From: Desulfatitalea sp.
Lineage (GTDB): Bacteria; Desulfobacterota; Desulfobacteria; Desulfobacterales; Desulfosarcinaceae
Assembly: GCA_018224505.1 (NCBI GenBank)
Contig: JAGTVD010000117.1
Coordinates: 1-8,308, forward strand
Length of the DNA stretch: 8,308 nucleotides
Direction of reading: 5' to 3'
Below the pieces are notes generated by a model. The model was not told where the DNA came from. It saw only the letters and a list, made by a program, of their open reading frames with translations, and did no database searches. A program made the translations under genes and the position numbers. Positions 5,986-8,308 of this stretch are shown in pieces. Positions within the stretch are counted from its first letter, which is position 1. Each line of letters starts with the position of its first letter.

Positions 5986-6567
5986 ATGTCCAAAAAGGAA
6001 GATATCCTCTACACGGCCACCCGTCTCTTTTCCGAGAAAGGTTACCGGAACACCGCCATCGCCGAACTGGCCAAGTTGACGGGGGTTGCGGAAGGCACCA
6101 TCTATTATCACTACAAAACCAAGGAGGAACTGTTCCTGGCGATTCTCGAGAATCTGCGCCAAACGCTGATCGGCGCCTTCGAGGACTTTTTTGCCGGGAA
6201 AACCTTCGCAAACGGGTTGGAAATGATCGAGGGCAGCATCTTTTATTATCTTTACCTGGTGGGCACCCGCGAAGAGTTGTTCCTGATCATGCACCGCTAT
6301 GACGCTTATGAAATGGCGCTGGCCAACCCGGTGTTTCGCAAAGAGTTCTCGAGCATCTACAATTTTATCCTGGACACTTTCCAGAAAGCCATCGTCCGCG
6401 GTCAGGCCGACGGTTCCATTGCCGATCTGCCGGCCGGCAAGACCGCCTTCATCGTGTTTGCCATGGTTGATGGCATCGCCCGCCTCAAGACCTTCAATTT
6501 GTACGACGCCAGCGCTCTCTATGAACAACTGGTGATCAACTGCCGTCGCATGCTGCAGCGTTCATAA
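5986..6567 (+). CDS. TetR/AcrR-family transcriptional regulator
   Basis: A 193-residue one-component repressor, the usual size for the family. The N-terminal helix-turn-helix (about 6-52) has the classic pattern: ILYTATRLFSEKGYRNTAI, AELAKLTGVAEGTIYYHYKT, KEELFLAIL. Residues about 55-193 are the helical ligand-binding and dimer domain, with several aromatic/hydrophobic helices (FYYLYLVGTREELFLI, IYNFILDTF) that could line a ligand pocket. ATG 5986 has AGGA 7 nt upstream. It is followed by an intrinsic terminator, so it is transcribed alone. The near-perfect palindrome at 6669-6690, downstream of that terminator and over the next promoter, is its most likely operator, making the receiver-TauE pair its target. 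The same palindrome is not seen upstream of tetR itself. The inducer is unknown; the linked exporter suggests an anion or a lipophilic metabolite. Confidence 0.93.
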   Translation: MSKKEDILYTATRLFSEKGYRNTAIAELAKLTGVAEGTIYYHYKTKEELFLAILENLRQTLIGAFEDFFAGKTFANGLEMIEGSIFYYLYLVGTREELFLIMHRYDAYEMALANPVFRKEFSSIYNFILDTFQKAIVRGQADGSIADLPAGKTAFIVFAMVDGIARLKTFNLYDASALYEQLVINCRRMLQRS

Positions 6568-6602
6568 CCGTTTCATCCCTCCAATCCCCCGTTGTACCGG
6601 CG

Positions 6603-6643
6603 AAAACAACCGCCGCCCGGCATCCGGGCGGCGGTTGTTTTTT
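6603..6643 (+). terminator. Strong rho-independent terminator after tetR
   Basis: A perfect 18-bp GC-rich stem (6603-6620 with 6624-6641, 3-nt loop CAT) leads into a run of T (6638-6643), 36 nt after the tetR stop. It insulates tetR from the downstream receiver-TauE unit. Confidence 0.93.
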
Positions 6644-6647
6644 CTTG

Positions 6648-6675
6648 TTGACATCGTTTTTAAACCTATTGTACT
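6648..6675 (+). promoter_or_regulatory. Sigma70-type promoter of the receiver-TauE unit
   Basis: A consensus -35 TTGACA (6648-6653) is followed at 16 nt by TGTACT (6670-6675), a 4/6 match to the -10. It lies immediately after the terminator and 73 nt before the ATG at 6749. The -10 overlaps the 22-bp palindrome, so binding there would block RNA polymerase. Confidence 0.6.
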
Positions 6676-6690
6676 GAGTACTCACTACAA
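6669..6690. promoter_or_regulatory. 22-bp palindromic operator, probable TetR-family site
   Basis: Half-sites TTGTAcTGAGT (6669-6679) and ACTCAcTACAA (6680-6690) are reverse complements except for one C/C pair: 10 of 11 positions pair. Size and symmetry suit a TetR-family dimer, and the site overlaps the -10 and probable start of the receiver-TauE promoter, the expected position for a repressor. The encoded TetR protein is the immediate upstream neighbour. Confidence 0.7.
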
Positions 6691-6748
6691 ATAGATTGTG
6701 ACGCTCCCAAGGCCATTGGACGGCGCGTCCTGTTGAGGAGAAAAGCCC

Positions 6749-7138
6749 ATGGGAACATTCAATATTTTGCTGGTGGATGATGAGCCTGAATTTGTGGAAA
6801 GCCTGGCCGAACGGCTTCGGATCAGGGGGTTCAGCACCGCTGTCGCACCGGACGGCGCCCGTGCCCTGGAACTGATTCGCTCCCAGCGTTTCCAGGGTGT
6901 GGTGCTGGACGTCATGATGCCCGGTATGGACGGCCTGGAAACCCTCAGGCAGATCAAAAAAGTGGATGCCTCACTGGAGGTGATCCTGCTCACCGGGCAT
7001 GCCCGCACCGAGGTCGCCCTGGAGGGGATTCAGGAAGGGGCTTTCGAGTACCTGATCAAGCCGGTGGATATCGATGAACTCTCTTTCCGGCTGCAAGACG
7101 CCTGCGAAAAACGCGCCTTGATGCTGCAAAAGACTTGA
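6749..7138 (+). CDS. Single-domain response regulator (receiver only)
   Basis: A 129-residue REC domain with D10-D11, phospho-acceptor D54 (VVLDVMMPGMDG), switch T82 (ILLTGHA) and K104 (LIKPVD), and no output domain. ATG 6749 has GAGGAG 8 nt upstream; a small hairpin GGACG-GCG-CGTCC (6718-6730) sits just before that ribosome site. It is the first gene of the unit expressed from the promoter and palindrome at 6648-6690, and lies 61 nt before the TauE/SafE gene, so it is probably made together with that exporter. It is closest in motif pattern to the regulator at 5203-5613. No histidine kinase is in this transcription unit within the window; the partner may be the kinase at 1-1349 or one outside. 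Confidence 0.95.
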   Translation: MGTFNILLVDDEPEFVESLAERLRIRGFSTAVAPDGARALELIRSQRFQGVVLDVMMPGMDGLETLRQIKKVDASLEVILLTGHARTEVALEGIQEGAFEYLIKPVDIDELSFRLQDACEKRALMLQKT

Positions 7139-7199
7139 AGATCGTGATCCCGTATGAACCCCGGATATTCCGGTAACAGCGATAGAAAAGGAGCATGCG

Positions 7200-8308
7200 A
7201 TGGGATTTTTCAAAGAGTTGGGAAAATTCATGATGGCCGGCGCCGTCGCCCATGCCAAATGGGAACTCGACATTTCCAGAACCATTTTGGGGGACCGAAG
7301 GCGTCTTTTGCTGCTGGGGCTGTTTTTGCTGCCGGTGATTATCGGCGGGTATGCATTCGCCGAACCGATCAACGAAATGTTGCCCGATGTGCTGGGCGGG
7401 AAAAAAGCCTACAGCCCTGCCTTTTACTCCATCGGTATTTTCATGGTGTCCATCCTGATCGGGCTTGGCGCCGGCCTGATCACGGGGTGCATCGGTGCGG
7501 GCGGGGGGTTTGTCATTGCGCCGGCCCTGATGAGTGCGGGCATCAAGGGTATCCTGGCAGTGGGCACGGACCTGTTCCACATTTTTGCCAAAGCCATTAT
7601 GGGCAGCGTTATCCACCGCAAGCTGGGTAACGTCTCGGCCATTCTGGCGGCGGTCTTTCTCATCGGCGCTATTCTGGGCGCCACGGTGGGCGGGATCGTC
7701 AATCGCTTTTTCTATGAGATCAACCCGGTGTTGAGCGATGCCTTTATTACCACGATCTACTCGCTGATGCTGGGTTTTCTGGGCACATACGCCATGCTCG
7801 ACTATATCAAGTGCCGCAGGGCCCAGACCAAGGTCGACGGATCGGAGGATGCCTGCTCTATCCATGGCGGCCGCGACGAGGGCGCCGAGTTGGGTAATCT
7901 GGCCAATCGTATCCAGTCGGTGAAGATTCCGCCGATGATTCGTTTCGATCATGATATTACTCCCGGCGGCCGCGGCATCTCCTGGGTCTTTCTGGTGGCC
8001 AGCGGCGCCCTGGTGGGTCTGGCAGCCGGCATCATGGGGGTGGGCGGTGGATTTCTGACCTTTCCCATCTTCGTCTATGTGTTGGGGGTCTCCTCCATGA
8101 CCACGGTGGGCACCGACATTTTCCAGATCATTTTCACCGCGGGCTATGCTTCCATCAGCCAATATGCCATTTACGGGTTCATCTTTTACACCCTGGCCAT
8201 GGGCATGCTCATCGGTTCGCTGGTGGGCATCCAGGTGGGGGCCATGGTCACAAAGGTGGTCAAGGGCATTACCATTCGCGGATTCTACGCCATGGCGGTG
8301 CTGGCCGG
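7200..8308 (+). CDS. TauE/SafE-family anion (sulfite/sulfonate-type) exporter, 3' end outside window
   Basis: Inner-membrane permease; 369 residues are visible and the C-terminus is cut by the right edge. The internal duplication typical of the family is clear: GAGLITGCIGAGGGFVIAPA (90-109) with AVGTDLFHIF (120-129), and GLAAGIMGVGGGFLTFPIF (273-291) with TVGTDIFQIIF (302-312). An N-terminal extension holds an amphipathic lead (1-34) and an extra TM (about 36-54); a hydrophilic linker (about 203-258) separates the two halves. ATG 7200 has AAGGAG 6 nt upstream. It follows a receiver gene by 61 nt and shares its TetR-type control region. Family members move sulfite, sulfoacetate or other organosulfur anions; in a sulfate reducer a sulfur oxyanion is plausible but not shown. 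Confidence 0.9.
   Translation, partial: MGFFKELGKFMMAGAVAHAKWELDISRTILGDRRRLLLLGLFLLPVIIGGYAFAEPINEMLPDVLGGKKAYSPAFYSIGIFMVSILIGLGAGLITGCIGAGGGFVIAPALMSAGIKGILAVGTDLFHIFAKAIMGSVIHRKLGNVSAILAAVFLIGAILGATVGGIVNRFFYEINPVLSDAFITTIYSLMLGFLGTYAMLDYIKCRRAQTKVDGSEDACSIHGGRDEGAELGNLANRIQSVKIPPMIRFDHDITPGGRGISWVFLVASGALVGLAAGIMGVGGGFLTFPIFVYVLGVSSMTTVGTDIFQIIFTAGYASISQYAIYGFIFYTLAMGMLIGSLVGIQVGAMVTKVVKGITIRGFYAMAVLA

Noticed and set aside
5866..6528. Open frame antisense to tetR
   Set aside because: The plus-strand TetR helix-turn-helix is unmistakable, and the antisense translation has no recognisable fold or ribosome site.
7161..7173. Small inverted repeat CCGGA-TAT-TCCGG between the receiver and TauE genes
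   Set aside because: Only 5-bp arms and no T-run, so not a terminator; likely chance or a minor mRNA hairpin.
7056..8162. Long open frame antisense to the receiver and TauE/SafE genes
   Set aside because: Low-complexity, Asp/His/Gln-rich translation with no domain; the plus strand carries clear REC and TauE/SafE motifs over the same bases.

Overview
The window looks like chromosomal DNA of a GC-rich, Gram-negative anaerobe. The best guess is a sulfate-reducing Desulfobacterota of the Desulfosarcina/Desulfobacteraceae type. That is inferred from the gene families together (a cytidylate-kinase-like protein, a DASS/SLC13 permease with RCK_C domains, a degenerate universal stress protein, single-domain response regulators and a long TauE/SafE protein), not from a marker gene. 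There are no rRNA, tRNA, CRISPR or insertion elements.

The left half (1-5028) is a five-gene minus-strand operon. Read in transcription order it encodes a universal stress protein (USP), an SLC13-like anion permease with cytoplasmic RCK_C domains, a cytidylate-kinase-like protein with a BON-like C-terminus, a receiver-only response regulator, and a membrane histidine kinase cut by the left edge. The USP and permease genes overlap by 19 nt. The 5029-5202 gap before the USP holds a sigma54-like -24/-12 element and, further upstream, two dyads of the form GTTTCA-N3-TGAAAC.

The centre (5203-5985) carries a second receiver-only response regulator on the minus strand. A 372-bp divergent intergenic region follows, containing one more perfect GTTTCA-N3-TGAAAC dyad, one near-perfect copy and one weak variant. 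The same unknown DNA-binding protein may therefore control both minus-strand transcription units.

The right half (5986-8308) is plus strand: a TetR-family repressor, a strong intrinsic terminator, a TTGACA promoter whose -10 lies in a near-perfect 22-bp palindrome (probable TetR operator), a third receiver-only response regulator, and a TauE/SafE-type anion exporter cut by the right edge.

Taken together this is a transport-and-signalling neighbourhood: two unrelated anion transporters, one kinase, three receivers with no output domain, and two accessory proteins built on nucleotide-binding folds whose nucleotide-binding motifs look degraded. A working idea is that phosphorylated receivers and ligand-sensing accessory proteins act on the transporters directly, while transcription is set by TetR and by a separate factor binding GTTTCA-N3-TGAAAC. 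The substrates (sulfate, sulfite, sulfonate or dicarboxylate) cannot be told from the sequence.
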